DNA of 64,000 nt from Lytechinus pictus. Taxonomy: Eukaryota > Echinodermata > Echinoidea > Temnopleuroida > Toxopneustidae. The translations under genes were made by a program, and so were the position numbers. The notes beneath the pieces are model-generated. The model had not been told where the DNA came from, searched no databases, and saw nothing but the letters and a program-made list of their open reading frames with translations. Shown here piece by piece: positions 44,690 through 56,929 of the stretch (within the stretch, counting starts at the first letter, position 1; the number at the start of each line of letters is the position of its first letter). The stretch lies in assembly GCF_037042905.1 (NCBI RefSeq), contig NC_087258.1:4628501-4692500 (forward strand). The letters are read 5' to 3'.

Positions 44690-45334
44690 TGAATAAAAAA
44701 CCTCTGACACCAGGGGAAAAAAATATTATAATAACAATAACAGGAATGATGATGAATATGATGAAGATAGTGGTAGTGCAGGTGGTGGTGATGTTGGTGG
44801 TAATGGTGGTGGTAATGATAAATGGTAAAAGATAAAGACTTAGCAATATACTAACCTTTTCCTTTAAGTAAGTGAGTAGGGCTCATGCAATATCAGAAAG
44901 CTACTCTTATTCAATAACTTTTAGATTTAAAAATTGTGCTGTAAATTACAAAAAGGGCTAAATTGAAATGAAAATTCCAACAAACAAGAATTGTGTATTC
45001 ACATAAGTTCTAAAATAAAGGAATCAAGAAAAGGAAAATAAACGAACTTTCCCCAAATAAAATGTATGTAGGCCTGTAATGTTTTATATCAGTAATTTAT
45101 ATTTAGTATTTAGACTACAAGTAAATAATACGCAGAATAAAAAGTGGGGGATGGAGTTATAACGTTTGTTGTGTGATTACAGTCCTGAAGAAAAATGTTT
45201 ACCAAACATTAATTGTTGAAAGGAAGCATGAATGTGTGTAGGTTAAGTATCGCCGCAATATCTAATCTTGAATAACAATAATACATCTTATGATAATTTT
45301 GGAGCGTAAAATTTTTCGCATGAAACATGCTTCT
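44690..45334. other. Intergenic or intronic, low complexity
   Basis: ATG/GGT-rich simple sequence at 44735-44825; otherwise nothing seen. Confidence 0.55.
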
Positions 45335-45559
45335 TACACTCTAAAACAGTTTACCCAATATTGGGTAAAATGAGAACATGTATGCTTGCTGGGTAAAATG
45401 ATACCAAATACTTTGTAAATTTTACGCAATGTTGCGTTGAAATTTACCCTTTAAACTAGCATTTTATCCAATATGAGGGGAAAAATTAGGCAGCAAACAT
45501 GCTTGTTCCCTTTCTACCCAATATTGGGAATTTGTTTTCTAAATCTTTTTTAGAGTGTA
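45335..45559. mobile_element. MITE with TACACTCTAAAA ends
   Basis: Starts TACACTCTAAAA and ends TTTTTTAGAGTGTA. Inside, TTTACCCAATATTGGGTAAA and GAACATGTATGCTTG have inverted counterparts (CCCAATATTGGG, CAAACATGCTTGTTCCC). Same style as 62039-62229. Confidence 0.75.
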
Positions 45560-46254
45560 AATATACTAAATATTTCACCAAAAATGCTTTGAAAACATTT
45601 TCATGTCACCTTCCTTTATAATTTGTTTCTGGAATTTACGTCAAATGCACAGTAGTTTTGTTCATGGGGAAATATATAGCTTTCAACGAAATGCTTCTTT
45701 ATCCCACAATATTTGAACTCCAAATACTCGAGAGCACTTAAAAGGATTTTGATTCATTTAAATTGAAAATATTTTCAGTCCTTTTTCACAGAAAGCATCC
45801 TCTAGAGGTCGCCCAGAAAGAGATAATTTTACATTGTCATGAAAAGCAGAGGAAATTGAGGGCAAAATTCAATTTCCTTCTATTCATGTTTCTAAAATTG
45901 TTTCCAAGGATACCGCGACTGTATATATCAATTTTATTTTCGTTTACTGTATAGGGCTTACTCATTCCTTTTATTCAATTCGAATCCATTATAAGCAGTT
46001 ATTTAGGTATTGGAATTTTTCTTCCTAACACTCTCAATAAAAAGCGACCTTGCTTGTTGATGAGATATACGAAAAGCGAACATTGCAAGAGAGAGACAGA
46101 GAGAGAAAGAGAGAGACACAGAGGAAAGGGGGTAGCACCTATATTAAAGCTGTCTTGGGAGAGGTTTTAAACTTACAAATAATTCTTGGAAAAAAATATC
46201 GAAGCCATTATTATTTAGTGGCAAAAACAATACCAATCTTTCAGATGTTGAAGT
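45560..46254. other. No feature recognised
   Basis: AT-rich with GAGA-rich tract at about 46087-46125. Confidence 0.5.
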
Positions 46255-46400
46255 GTTGTGCGGGCTCAGTGGATAAGTCTCTTGACTTTTTAAAGTCTAA
46301 AAACCACATGGTAACGGGGTTCGAATCCCACTGTGGCCATAGCGTCGCGACGGTTGGCAAGTCGTTTATCTACACCTGCCGCTCTCCACCCATAGATCTC
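46255..46400 (+). mobile_element. tRNA-derived SINE head
   Basis: GGGCTCAGTGGATAAGTCTC resembles an A box and D arm; GGGGTTCGAATCCCACT is a strong B box 55 nt later. It cannot fold as a full tRNA (no matching acceptor stem, long gap between boxes), and a CCGCTCTCCACCCATAG body follows. Confidence 0.6.
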
Positions 46401-48291
46401 TAGTAGATCTGAAGTAAGTATTCCAAATTTAGATGTCATTTTTTTCTAAATAAAAACTGAAAAGTACTGAAATTCCGACAAATATCCTTTATTGATTAAA
46501 ATGACTACGATTTTCTTTATTTTTCAATTGGGCCCAGCTCGAGAAAGTTCCTGATGTTGCTTTTAACTTTGTTTTGAAGTGGAGTTTATGCTTATATGGT
46601 CTAAAAAAATGATACTGTATACAACAAAGTTAAAATGGATTAATGCAATAACGAGAGAGAATTATACAATGCTTTTGAAATTCAGCCATTCATCATCGAT
46701 GTCAAAATTGATATGTACTGTTTCTCCTCACCACACATTGCTCGAGTTAGCGTATTGGTGTATGGTATCACAGATCCGTAACAAATACCTAGAACGATGA
46801 CAGATATTCGGCAAATCGAGCCAGAGAAAGAGATCCCTTTAATTTCATTGGATTTAGAGGATGATACAATCTCTCTTTTCGATAGTTGCTAGGGCTTGAG
46901 TTAAATTTACGCCAATTTCAGAATTTATTTTTTTTGTCAGAAAAAAGAATCATAATACTTGTTGATTCAGAGGAACAATCATATTCTGAGTATAGATTGT
47001 GACATATTTTTTTAGGGTAAGGGGATCATTCAATCTAGCTATAGGAAGGCAATGATAATGAATTCCTGGCACAAAAGTCATCGACAGCATTGGCGAACAG
47101 ATGGGGGCTCACCTCCCCCCCCCCCCCATAAAAAAGATAAAATAAAAAAATGTCTACGATCCAGCAAAAATTAGAAGAAAAAGAAAAAATGCTGAAATAT
47201 GATATTATTTGTTTATTTGTTTAATATTAATTCAAAATTATCACAGAAATAAATTTCATTTTAAACAGTGTAAAAGTCAATTTTGTCGCTCGCTCACGAC
47301 ACTTTGTGGAAATTTTCCAACGTACATCATTTCGTGCCCCTTGAATATCTTGTCTCATTACGCCACTGATCGACAATGAGGAAGCAGTGTGACTATCCAA
47401 TACCCAACTACCAACAAAAGATGCACACAGATGAAGGGAAAAATAATATGAAAATTTGATAGTTTGAGAATAAATTCTAGTATTAATTCTGCAGCAAAAG
47501 TATACACCCGAAATACAAATTAATAAGAATGAGACGATATATAGGGCGGTAGTATTATCAAGAGAGATTAATTAAATGGAAGAAGCGAAAGGAAAGGAGG
47601 ATACCATGGGTGAGATGACGACATCATCACCTTAAAATAAAATACGCCTACAAAATCGTACAGAGAATATAGGACGGGCGTGCCTTTAACTTTCCATCAT
47701 TTAAAAAGATATAGCTCGGAGATGAGTGGATGTGAAAATGTTTCCATGAAGTGGCAATGATCCTTGTAACAACATTACCCAAACAAAAATGTTTCAGACC
47801 CGTCCCGACGCAAAGCCATCATTCACTACACGGTGATGAGAGACTCGAACACGAGAGCTCTCGACGCTGAAAGAGAAGACAAATTTGAGAGATGCAACAA
47901 GCAGACAAATCTAACTCCCTCGAATGCCATCCGGAAATGATTCGGAAATCGAATAGAATCTCGTATCTCATCCGAGTGGAGTCTTTTTACTCCCAACTCT
48001 TTTAGGGAAGTTGATCTTCTGGGTTTAGGATGGTTAACCTATAAGGGAATGTACTTGGCCTTCTGGTTGTGAGGGGTGACGGGTATGTTGTTGTCAAGTA
48101 CATCTTGGTGACGTGGTTTTTTTTATGGTAAGTATACATCGAACAGAGCTTTGCCTAATGGATGAGGTATATGGAGGGGGAGGGGGGTGAAACAGGGAAC
48201 ACCCTGCATGGTGAAAGGGTGCTTTAAATGAGAGGGGTAGGGAGTGGAGAGGGAGGGGGAATAGGAAAGAGAAGCCAGAGGAAAGGGAGGT
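46401..48291. other. No gene recognised
   Basis: Poly-C run near 47115 inside a repeat-like segment ending TCATTACGCCACTGATCG at about 47350; GA-rich at 48170-48290. Confidence 0.5.
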
Positions 48292-48309
48292 ATGGAAGCA
48301 GGAGGCCGT

Positions 48310-48680
48310 CAAAAACACGGATATACGTCGTGTCGTAATTCAATTTACTACACGGCGTAAATAATTACGTAGTGTAGTAATTCGAATTTCTACACGACGT
48401 AAATAATTACGTAGTGTAGTAATTCGAATTACTACACGACCCAATTCCGAATTACTGCCCAACGATTTAACGTCATGACGTTAAATGAATTAGTGTCGCT
48501 ACATCAAATAATTAAGGTCGTGTAGTAATTCGAATTACTACACGACGTAAATAATTACGTAGTGTAGTAATTCCAATTACTACACTACCTAAAGAATTAC
48601 GTCGTGTAGTAAATAATTACTACACGACGTAATTCCGAATTACTGCTCAACGATTTAGTGTCATGACGTTAAATCAACCA
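48310..48680. repeat. Outer domain of left arm: nested palindromic array
   Basis: Repeats of CGTGTAGTAATTCGAATTAC then TACACGAC, self-complementary about 30-bp units, separated by GTAAATAATTACGTAGTG, plus TTAACGTCATGACGTTAAAT, another perfect palindrome. Confidence 0.85.
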
Positions 48681-48787
48681 ATGTGATCATTCGTTATAAA
48701 CCTACAAAGCAATGCCAGCGCGGGGGAACTTGAATGCGGGGCGCGCGGCCGATCGCGCTGGAGTTATCGACCAATAGCGCCCGACCA

Positions 48788-49018
48788 TGGGCGGAAATCC
48801 CAGGGGGGACGTGTCCTCCCCCCCCCCTACTCAAAATAGTAGGGGGGACACAATATCAAATGTCCCCCCTACTAATTTTTGGTCTTTTATGATAGTAAGA
48901 AATACATCGTTCAATATCGAAATAAAACATGTATTTTAGGACGAAATTACCTTAAATTTGGGGTGATAATTTTCCAGCCCCTTGTCCCCCCTACCTTTTG
49001 GGAGAGATATCCGCCCCT
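48788..49018. mobile_element. MITE-like insertion inside the left foldback arm
   Basis: Starts TGGGCGGAAATCC and ends GGATATCTCTCCC-complement (GATATCCGCCCCT); GCGCCCGACCA flanks both sides (48777-48787, 49019-49029). The right arm lacks this segment at the matching point, so it inserted after the foldback element formed. Confidence 0.75.
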
Positions 49019-49742
49019 GCGCCCGACCAATAAGGATTTTGAAGATAGCGGACTATAAATCAATAGATTTTGTGCACTGTGTCTACAAAAGCACGAAGTG
49101 AAATTGAAGGTAAGGTAAAAGATATCGGTATCAAGAGTAAACGATTATCTATTGAAGTTGGAACGCAAAAACTTATAAACATCGATTTATAGCATATTAT
49201 GTATTGGAAGATGTCTGACATTGTGTTTTATTGCAACACTTAAGGGGAAGAAAATGATGTTTAATTTATGAGATGTCAAGGTATGCATCGATTTGTAAAG
49301 ACATCAAAACTTATATTTGTTACATATATATGTATTTTATTTTGTATATGAATTGAAGTTGTCAATAAAAAATACTGAAAAAAAAAATAAAAATAATCAT
49401 GATAAGAATAATAAAACACATACTGATTGGTGGTTCCGGGAGCCGGATGAGGGGCCAGTGACGTAGCTACTGGGGGGGGGGCTGGGAGGGCACGTGCCCC
49501 CTTGAAATTTGGTGTGCCCCCCCCCCCCCCGGTGCCCCCCTGAAAAAAAATGGCAGAGTCGAGCAAAAAAAAAAGGAGAAAGAAGAAAAGAATAAAGGAA
49601 AAGAAGAAGAAATACAGGAAAAAAGGAAAATTAGAGGGGGATGACGAGTGAATGAAATAATGTGAGGGGAAGACTTGCAAAAAATCAAAAACAAATCTTT
49701 CATGTTACTACATAAAATTTTTGCTTGCGCTTCGCGCCAGAA

Positions 49743-50044
49743 AATGTTTGATTTTGGCGGGATTCTGCGTTTTTCGCCAATTTCTATATAGGATTGGGTC
49801 GATCGTAGATTCAATCGTAAAAAATAAAGAGTTAGATCGAGTGTTTTAGCATGGGACTTGTACCAGGCAAAAGGGTATAGGCTTTAAGAAAACGCCAATC
49901 ACTATTCCTATTATGCCATTCGATATATTTAATTAGATTTAAAGAAAAATTATGCTTTTGGCGGGATTTTGCGATTTCCCTTTGATCGTAGATTCAACCG
50001 AAAACAATAAGATTTAAATCGAGTGTTCCATCATGGGACTTATA
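49743..50044. repeat. Tandem duplication in foldback core
   Basis: GGCGGGATTCTGCG...GATCGTAGATTCAATCG...ATCGAGTGTTTTAGCATGGG repeats as GGCGGGATTTTGCG...GATCGTAGATTCAACCG...ATCGAGTGTTCCATCATGGG, about 175 bp apart. Confidence 0.7.
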
Positions 50045-50308
50045 CACTAGCGTACCTACGGGGGGGGGGTGGGGGCAGGGAGGGCAGTCTGCCCCCCCCC
50101 CCCCCACTGACGAGCCACAACCCATGCAAAGGACGTATCCCTGCCCCCCCCCCCCCCGACGAGCTTGAAAGACCTTTTTTGCCCCCCCCCCCCCTGACGA
50201 GCTTGAAGACCTTTTTTATTTTTTTATTTTTTTATTTTTTTGCTTGTCAAATTTTTTGGCGGACGGTTTTGCCCACCCCCCCCCCCTGTGGAAAATCCTA
50301 GGTACGCC
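50045..50308. mobile_element. MITE-like insertion in second tandem copy
   Basis: Left ACTAGCGTACCTACGGGGG and right AATCCTAGGTACGCCACTGT are inverted; the interior is poly-C/poly-G with repeats of GACGAGCTTGAAGACCTTTT. It splits the second copy of the tandem unit, which resumes at CCAGGTGCAAGGG. Confidence 0.6.
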
Positions 50309-51949
50309 ACTGTACCTATACCATGTATGCCAGGTGCAAGGGTAATATCTTATGGGCTTCAAGAAAATTCCAACCATACAGATTTGCCACCCCCTCCCTC
50401 CCAAACACATACACCATTAACTCCTATTGATGGGTCATGGTCTGTGTGTTTTTATCCTGGTTTTGCATTGTGGGCATTTGTTTTGTTGTCATCCATACGT
50501 GCCCCTCACAGTGGCGTAGCTAGGATTTTTTTTCCTGGGGGGGGCACTGGGGGTCCTTGCTTTTTCAGGGGTTGGGCACCATTTTTTCCGGTGTGTGTGT
50601 GTGTGTCACAAGGGCGGATCCGACTTACGCCAATAGGAGACGAAACAAAATTGCGCCAAAAGTCATTTTGGGCAATTTCAGATTTTTAATTTTTGTCATG
50701 CACGGCTGAAAGACAACACTTTAAAGAATACCTCAGCAAAATATTTCATTCGGGAATTTGCATAAAGATTGTTAATTTCCTACCTCACATCGTAAAATGT
50801 GATATTTTGTGAAATGCCGCGTATATGACAACTTAGTTGAAAACAAGCCCTTTCACAGGAGGTTTTTCAAGTAGGAATCTGAAAAAGGCACGAACATAAT
50901 CCTGATATATTCTTTTTTTATGTGAAAGGGTTCAAAGTTAATAAAAGACACATTTCAGGAGGTTTATAGGATAATTATTCCTCGAAATAGGCTGATAATC
51001 CACGTTTTTTGCATCATTAGAAACGTTTAGATTTCCGTGGATTTCCGTTTAAATTCTATCATCATTATTTTGCCAGATGTCGAAGCTTTAAGTCAATACC
51101 AAATTTAGCTGCCCGTTTTTGCCCGTTTTCATGTTAGAGCCGATTTTACTTGACACAGCACCCCCAAACCTGTTCAAAAACCGTCATTTTTATACCGCGC
51201 AGTTATCGCAGCGCACCGTGTGGGGTGTACATTGCCGTTCATTTTTGCACGGCGGGGACGATCCCCTTCTATTCCATGAAAATGACATGAATTCCGGGCA
51301 TGATGTAAACAAAATGAAGGTTGATAACTCATATGAGGGCTACCCACCCCTCTTCCAGAGATAAAAGTTAATTGTAGTATAATTTCAGCCCAAAACCCTC
51401 CTCATATAGTAAAACATTAGTGGTGTTATATACTATGCGTTTTACTAAAGTCTACCCGCTTGACAAAGCACGGTTAATATTTTCAGATTTTGAAGTATTG
51501 TTTTTAATCTGATGATCATTTTGATGCCATAAAATTATTTTCAGGATCTCATACACACTTTTTAGCCATGTGAGAAGCATAAACCAACATCCACTCTGGT
51601 CAATCTTGAAGTAACACAGAACACAAAGTTTATATACTGCACATTGTTTAGCGGAATTTGTCTTTTCACAGATAGGTTTTAAGTAGCCAATCAAAATTTG
51701 GTATCAAAGTGACGTCATATCGACTTTAAATTATGTTCAGTCGATTCTACGCCCCAAATTACCCTTAATCAACATGTTTAAGTAAAAATATAATACGGGA
51801 TATAATTTTGGCGCACAGCTTTCAACTCATTCTGGCCCACTGTGGGACGGGGCCCGTAATTACCTTCACCTATATTTTCCCCGATCAGTCACTTCTTAGT
51901 TTTATTCTTATAAAACAACACAAACATGAAATAATCTCATAAGCCTTAT
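50309..51949. other. Foldback core, non-coding
   Basis: GTGGCGTAGCTAGGATTTTT near 50512 and GGGCGGATCCGACTTACGCC near 50614 look like ends of further nested repeats. No transposase motif recognised in any frame. Confidence 0.5.
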
Positions 51950-52640
51950 AAAAAGTGCGAGCGCGAAGCGCGGGCGATTTTTTTTCTACTTTCACGTATT
52001 TTGTCCTGAAAATTTAATATTCTGGGCAATGTTATGTGTGATCCTGAACAAGATTCATATGTATCTAGATGGTTACTGCGAACGCCAAGAGCGAGAGCAG
52101 ATTTTTTTTAACTGTTCTAGCATTATCGAAAAGGGACCTGTTAAGGACTGCTTACAGTTACCCACGAAGACGGTATATATCTCAATAATACGAGCGCGAA
52201 ACGCGAGAAAATTTTTTGGACATTCCGACCTAAAAAAATTGTCATTCTAAGCACTTTTTGTATTAATAAATGGGATAGGTATGTAACTAAACAATTGATG
52301 CGAGCGCGAAGCGCGAGAGGAAGAAGATCGAGATTTTTAACCTAAAAGCGGGACACTCTATTCATATTTTGTAAATCATAAATAGGATATAGTTAATTGG
52401 TTATCATTAATAATGCGATCGTGAAGCGTGAGCAGACAATTATTGATATTCTGATGTGAAACTTGATTATTTAAATAAATTTTAAATAAAGAACATGCAG
52501 ACTATCGCGCATGTTTTAGATTTAGACCTAGAATCTGGGCATTCTGAATACATTTGTTTAATGGAACTTAACGGAATACACGTAGACAATAGGAACTTGG
52601 CAAATCAAACAATGCGACCACACAGCGTGAGCTTATAATG
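51950..52640 (-). repeat. Third cluster of the 112-bp palindromic-core unit, inverted
   Basis: GCGAGCGCGAAGCGCGAG or decayed forms at about 51957, 52080, 52192, 52298, 52413 and 52612, the complement of the clusters at 8950-9830 and 29940-30430. Confidence 0.8.
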
Positions 52641-53569
52641 CTGATATTTATGTAGACCATAAAACGGACATTTTACAGAGCACTTAAATTTGTAAATAAA
52701 AAAAGATAATGAAACCTCGATGTCCGAGCCAAAATATGTTTTGTATATTGACTTCAAAACTTGCTGCATACCAGCCTATTGAGCAAGATATGGATCTCAT
52801 CGAACAGGCAATTCTGGCGCGAAGTAACATGAAAGATTTGTTGTTGATTCTTTGCAAGTCTTCCCCTCACATTATTTCATTCACTCGTCTTACTCCTCTT
52901 ATTTTCCTTTTTTTCTGTCTTTCTTCTTCTTTTCCTTTTTTCTTTTCTTCTTTCTCCCTTTTTTTTTCCTTTGCCATTTTTTCAGGGGGGCACGGGGGGG
53001 GGGGGAGAGGGGAGGGCACACCAAATCTTCTCAAGGGGGCACGTGCCCTCCCAGCCCCCCCCCCCCCCCGGTAGCTACGCCACTGGCCCCTCATCCGGCT
53101 CCCGGAACCAACAATCAGTATGAGTTTTATTATTCTTATCATTATTATTATTATTATTTTGTATTCAGTAGTTTTTATTGACAACTTCAATTCATATACA
53201 AAATAAAATACATATTATAACAAATAGAAGTTTGATGTCTTTACAAATTGATGCATACCTTGACAACTCATGAATTAAACATCAATGTCAGACATCTATC
53301 AATACATAATCATAAATCATTACCAATGCTAATCGATGTTTATAAGTTTTTTCGTTCCAACTTCAATAGATAATCGTTTACTCTTGATACCGATATCTTT
53401 TAACTTAATTCGTACTTTTGTAGACACGGTACACAAAGTCTATTGATTTATAGTTCGATATCTTCAAAATCCTTATTGGTCGATAACTCCAGCGCGATCA
53501 GCCGCACGCCCCGCATTCAAGTTCCCCCGCGCTGGCATTGCTTTGTAGGTTTATAACGGACGATCCCAT

Positions 53570-53935
53570 TGGTTGATTTAACGTCATGACACTAAATCGT
53601 TGAGCAGTAATTCGGAATTACGTCGTGTAGTAATTATTTACTACACGACGTAATTCTTTAGGTAGTGTAGTAATTGGAATTACTACACTACGTAATTATT
53701 TACGTCGTGTAGTAATTCGAATTACTACACGACCTTAATTATTTGATGTAGCGACACTAATTCATTTAACGTCATGACGTTAAATCGTTGGGCAGTAATT
53801 CGGAATTGCGTCGTGTAGTAATTCGAATTACTACACTACGTAATTATTTACGTCGTGTAGTAATTCGAATTGCTACACTACGTAATTATTTACGTCGTGT
53901 AGTAAATTGAATTACGACGCGACGTATATCCGTGT
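53570..53935. repeat. Outer domain of right arm: nested palindromic array
   Basis: Inverted counterpart of 48310-48680 with the same unit types in mirrored order; small differences such as extra or missing half-units. Confidence 0.85.
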
Positions 53936-54398
53936 TTTTGACGGTCTCCTGCTTCCATAGGGAGGAGGAAGGGGAGGATGAGGGTCGAAAAAAATAGGGA
54001 AGAGGATAGTGAAGGAATGAAGGAGACGTGCAGGGGGAGAGAGTGGAAGAGGGGGAGGAGGGGGAGGAGGAGGGGGAAGGAGCATGCGGAGATAGGCGGA
54101 AAGGGACAGACAATGGTAAGAGATGATGAGTTAACGATACAAGAATATTATCTTTTGTGTGGGTGGTGATGGAATATGTTGACATGGTTGATGGTAAGGA
54201 TGCTGACAGATAGAAATGTAAAGAAAGAACAACATCCATTTCACCCATGATGCTGATGATGGCGGAGTAATGGTCTCCAACTCTCTACATCACAAATAAA
54301 AATCCCGAATAATCACGTCATGAATATCGCAAAAGAGACAAACCATAACTTTTAAAGTAAATATCTATTTAACCTTTTTATTCATTGAGGATCGATGG

Positions 54399-54560
54399 TC
54401 AATCATGGTGGTTTAAAGGCAGAGCGCCCAACCTTATGAGCTGGAAGTCCTGGGTTCAATCTTTGCCAAGTTGTCGATTTAAAATAAATTCTTTTTACCA
54501 TCTTGAAGGGCACTGCATTGTCATATTTATCATATTTTTACATATGCGTATTTTGAGAGG
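54399..54560 (+). mobile_element. tRNA-like SINE fragment
   Basis: TGGTTTAAAGGCAGAGCGCC resembles a tRNA A-box region and GTCCTGGGTTCAATC a B box; body ends CTTGAAGGGCACTGC. Boxes too diverged for a working tRNA. Confidence 0.5.
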
Positions 54561-56929
54561 GGCCAGGGGCAAGACGATGATTTTTTTTTCTCGATTGCAT
54601 TACAGGGCTGTTAAAGGGTTAAACTGTCAGTACTTCTCCTATTACTTTTCTCCTTTTTATCCCTTTCTCTCCATCCTTTTCTTTTTTTCTCATACCCATG
54701 CAATTCCACCCCTCATCTTTCTAGAGAAAAAATACGCTTATTGAGAAAATGTAGTCTTTCCTATCCAGATGAAACCTTTAGAAGCACCATATTTTCAACT
54801 GTCAGTGTTCGTTTCCCACTTCGTATTTTATCGTTTCACTGAGAAAATGATATCCATTTCATAGAATCCTCTCAATTCAACTCTGCAATGCCCTCGTAAC
54901 TCATATCATAATTGCCCCTCTACGTTACGTTAGTATCCCCTAAGTTTAAAGAGATTTATTGCCCCCAACGAAGTAAAGGCCATTTTTTCCCCTTTCCGTT
55001 CTTTCTTCGAGGTTTGATAGGGGCGGATTGGGGAGCATCACGTCCAATGATAAATGCATGATGGCTGACCAGGCGCCGAATGTTCAGGTGCAGGTCGTAA
55101 CTTATCTTGTCCGAAATAGTAGGCCTACACATCGTCAAGGTACAGTATTTTCGGACATTCACCCTTTACCCTGCTTCTTCGAGCTTTAACATTTTGACCA
55201 TATGTGTTCACTAGAGTCACAACGATTAATGAGCATTGGGCCTTATAAATACCCCTTTTCATTAAAATGTCAATGCAAAAATATATATATGGATCTACTT
55301 TTAAATAGTTTTCAAACTTGTTTTTTGCGGTTATTTTGGTATGAAACTCCACCATAGCCATACGTCATCACTGTTGCTCCATGCATGTTTGATGTGTAGA
55401 CTGATGACAATATTCATATTTTTAAATTTTAACTGATAGTAGGCTATAATCATGAAAGTTATTTCTCACGTGACTTCTGATAAATATTTGATTGTTTGCG
55501 AGTGGGCAACGGAAAAGCAGTTCTTTTCAATAAAAACCCTTCTTGAATTGGTAAATCGTGGTAGACCTATAACTGCAACTTGCGGATGCCTATAATTGCA
55601 AAATTGCGTAGTGCATGCATATGGCTTGGATGTCAAGTTGCCATTCGTTGACCGTTCTCAACGAGCATGCCACATCACGTTTCATAAAACATCTTGTCAG
55701 TAATTATCACTGCAAATTATCTCTCAACCAATCAGATACAGGGATTTCAGTAGCTTTTAACACACTTCGGTAAATTCACAAGACGGTTCATGAAATACTC
55801 TTTGAAATAGCTTAACGAAAACTTGACAAACGAAGTCACGACATGGCATGAAGTCGTTGGAAATAAAATTGTCGTAGAAACAGGTATCACGTTGGATGTT
55901 GAATGTCATCTATCTCCATCAGATCCACCTGTTATAATGCAGGGTGGGATGGAAGGCTGAGATGTATGGTAGGATGGAAGACCGAATGGTTACTCATCAA
56001 GGATAAATTTAGAGATTTTTTTTATCAAGGATAAATCGGGAAGGGGTCGCTCTCCTTGAATCGATGTACAATGTACACTGTAAAAAATATTGGGCACCAT
56101 TTAACCATGGAGCTATTTCCATGGATCCTAGTTCTAGTAGGATCCATGATTTTACCCAATGCGGGAAGCATATTGTCCAGTAAGGTTAAAAATAAGCAGC
56201 AATTACTTTAGAATGGGCAGAATTTTCATCACACTGGATAAAAAAAATGCAAGAAATGCCCAATGTTGGTTGGACACACAATTACCCTCATGGAGCATTT
56301 TTAGAGTGTATTTACAATGGATATGTGTACACATTTTGCCATATAGATATAATGCAGCTACGATTAATTGCACAAATAATTGCATCTTTTATGGCACGAG
56401 TCATTGAGGTAATACTGTTACAAATACGATGTTAATGCCTCTCATAATTTTATACTTCGAATAACTGTGTACATTTGATTTCTGATGTATTATTAATTTG
56501 TTCTCTTATGTGTGTTATTTACTTAATGAAATATACAAACAGAATAAAAGTATTATTATATAGTATAAGATAGGAAAAGCATGACAATATATAAATGTTA
56601 GTTTCGCCATCAATGTCAGTAGGCCTATATCAGCCAATGACTTTGGTAAAGCAAAATAAGCCTGATCTTGTAAAAGAATTGATAATTTTAAGAAAATCAC
56701 CATTCTACAATAGAAATTAATTCAAATAATATTAATGACATTAAAAGTCTTTGAAGTATAAAATCATACAATTCACTTTCTGTACATAATCTTGTATTCA
56801 GTGCACTTTCTCTTGATTTTGTCTTGAACTTGTGCTACTTGAAAGAAGTTTGTATATAAATGAGCTGTGCGTCGTTACTTCTTTTTGTTCGTCGCAACAC
56901 CATCCCCCTCCTCTCGACTCTCCCAGTAT
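54561..56929. other. Intergenic, one MITE-like segment
   Basis: CAACCAATCAGATACAGGGA at 55727 matches a short repeat near 24512. ACACTGTAAAAAATATTGGG at 56081 with TTTTTAGAGTGTAT at 56299-56312 resembles the TACACTCTAAAA family. A hairpin CATGGATCCTA/TAGGATCCATG lies at 56121-56149. No gene. Confidence 0.5.

Larger units (their letters stand above)
48292..53958. mobile_element. TU-like foldback transposon with over 1.1-kb inverted arms
   Basis: Left arm 48292-49742 and right arm 52812-53958 are inverted copies. Outermost: ATGGAAGCAGGAGGCCGTC and GACGGTCTCCTGCTTCCAT. Flanks AGGGAGGT (48284-48291) and AGGGAGGA (53959-53966) give a 7/8-matching direct repeat. Arms have an outer domain of nested palindromes and an inner non-repetitive domain, the layout described for TU elements of sea urchins, which make 8-bp duplications (family knowledge). 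The left arm is longer because it carries an insertion (48788-49018). The core 49743-52811 shows no recognisable transposase, so the copy is probably non-autonomous. Flanks are purine-rich, so part of the duplication match could be chance. Confidence 0.8.

Noticed and set aside
46255..46345. Functional tRNA gene
   Set aside because: A- and B-box-like segments are present but the acceptor stem does not pair and the box spacing is too long.
48310..48680. CRISPR-like array
   Set aside because: Eukaryotic context; the units are self-complementary, spacers are themselves repeats, and the block is mirrored in the other arm.
49276..49814. Minus-strand open frames in the foldback arm
   Set aside because: They span poly-C/poly-G and A-rich sequence, and the mirrored frames recur at 52709-53190 only because the arms are inverted copies.
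54690..54720. Possible wnt4 exon with a WNC motif (complement of GCAATTCCA)
   Set aside because: Surrounding residues do not match the Wnt RRWNCS region and no splice sites fit.
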